A DNA stretch of 64,000 bases from Edaphochlamys debaryana (Eukaryota > Chlorophyta > Chlorophyceae > Chlamydomonadales): assembly GCA_016858145.1 (NCBI GenBank), contig JAEHOE010000206.1, positions 62,001 to 126,000 on the forward strand. The letters run 5' to 3'. A program made the position numbers and the translations under genes. Under the pieces are notes generated by a model. It did no database searches. It had not been told where the DNA came from and was given only the letters and a program-made list of their open reading frames with translations. Each line of letters starts with the position of its first letter. The first letter of the stretch is position 1. Shown here one piece after another: positions 63,549 through 64,000 of this stretch.

Positions 63549-64000
63549 CAAACAGGCATGACGCTTCGCCCTCGCCACCCCACCACCGGCAGCCCCGGCC
63601 CTCGCCTCCGTGCCTGGCGCCCAGCCCGTCGTCCCCACCCGGCCACCCCTCGGGCCCCAGCCCTCCCGCCTCCGTGACTGTGCCTGCGGCTATGCCGCCC
63701 TCCCCCGACCGCCGCGCTCAGCCAAACGCCTCAGGCCCGACCCTCAGCGGCACACGCCTCGCACGTCCCAGTCGCCTCGGCACGCTTGCACGGCTCCTCG
63801 ACTTCGCCGCCCACCAGCTCGAGCTGCCCAGCCAGCGCGTCCAGCCATGCGCAGCTCCGTAACCACAGCTGCGACCGGTCGGTGCGGCCAGCGTCTACGA
63901 GCGCAGCTGCCTCCGACTACGCTACTACTTCCATTGCACCCACACGTATCGCCTCCCCGCTCCCGGCTCCCCGCTCCCGCTGGCCTCCTTCCGGGCACTC
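63549..64000. other. C-rich sequence, nothing recognised
   Basis: Pro/Ala-coding composition in several frames, but no domain, splice pattern or RNA gene that I can support. Confidence 0.3.

Noticed and set aside
62882..63862. 326-codon plus-strand frame
   Set aside because: It runs through imperfect repeats and low-complexity Pro/Ser DNA with no domain.

Overview
The window is nuclear DNA of a GC-rich eukaryote, most likely a chlorophyte green alga of the Chlamydomonas group. This rests on one gene split into many short exons by short GC-rich introns, a TGTAA motif just after its stop codon (the usual chlorophyte poly(A) signal), eukaryotic tRNA genes with introns just 3' of the anticodon, clustered and tandemly repeated tRNA genes, and LINE and LTR retroelements. 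The assignment to this group is inference. No bacterial operon, rRNA gene or CRISPR array was seen.

Region 1 (1-6290) holds the 3' part of a spliced gene. Fifteen exons (308-6107) join in phase to 425 codons of a cephalosporin hydroxylase / rhamnosyl O-methyltransferase (CmcI-like) family protein. One intron is GC-AG.

Region 2 (6291-44637) is tandem array A. Its unit is about 2.57 kb and carries tRNA-Pro(AGG) on the plus strand and, on the minus strand, elongator tRNA-Met(CAT, with intron) followed by initiator tRNA-Met(CAT). Six units can be traced. Four intrusions cut them: an APE-type LINE (16320-22390) inside an elongator tRNA-Met gene with a 10-bp target duplication; a gag-only LTR retrotransposon (24391-36006) with LTRs of about 2.76 kb and a primer-binding site matching the initiator tRNA-Met encoded by the same array; a 5'-truncated LINE (37087-38975); and a satellite-rich block (39438-43074) that removed the 3' end of a tRNA-Pro gene.

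Region 3 (44641-62571) is tandem array B, with four units of 3.9-5.0 kb. A full unit carries six minus-strand tRNA genes: Glu(CTC), Asp(GTC, intron), Lys(CTT), Gly(GCC, intron), Ala(AGC) and Gln(CTG). Spacers of 4, 9 and 47 nt and the position of T4 terminators suggest two polycistronic Pol III transcripts, Glu-Asp and Lys-Gly-Ala-Gln. Each unit also has a long 94-bp hairpin minisatellite. Unit B3 lost four tRNA genes by a deletion that begins in the loop of an inverted repeat.

Region 4 (62572-64000) begins where array B stops abruptly. It has a short Ala/Pro-rich ORF tail, imperfect repeats and C-rich sequence I could not assign.

I count 36 tRNA genes or remnants, about seven of them visibly damaged. 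Six of the seven lie near the A/B boundary (36.4-47.1 kb); central copies look intact. The long open frames in the satellites (up to about 850 codons) are composition and period effects, not genes.
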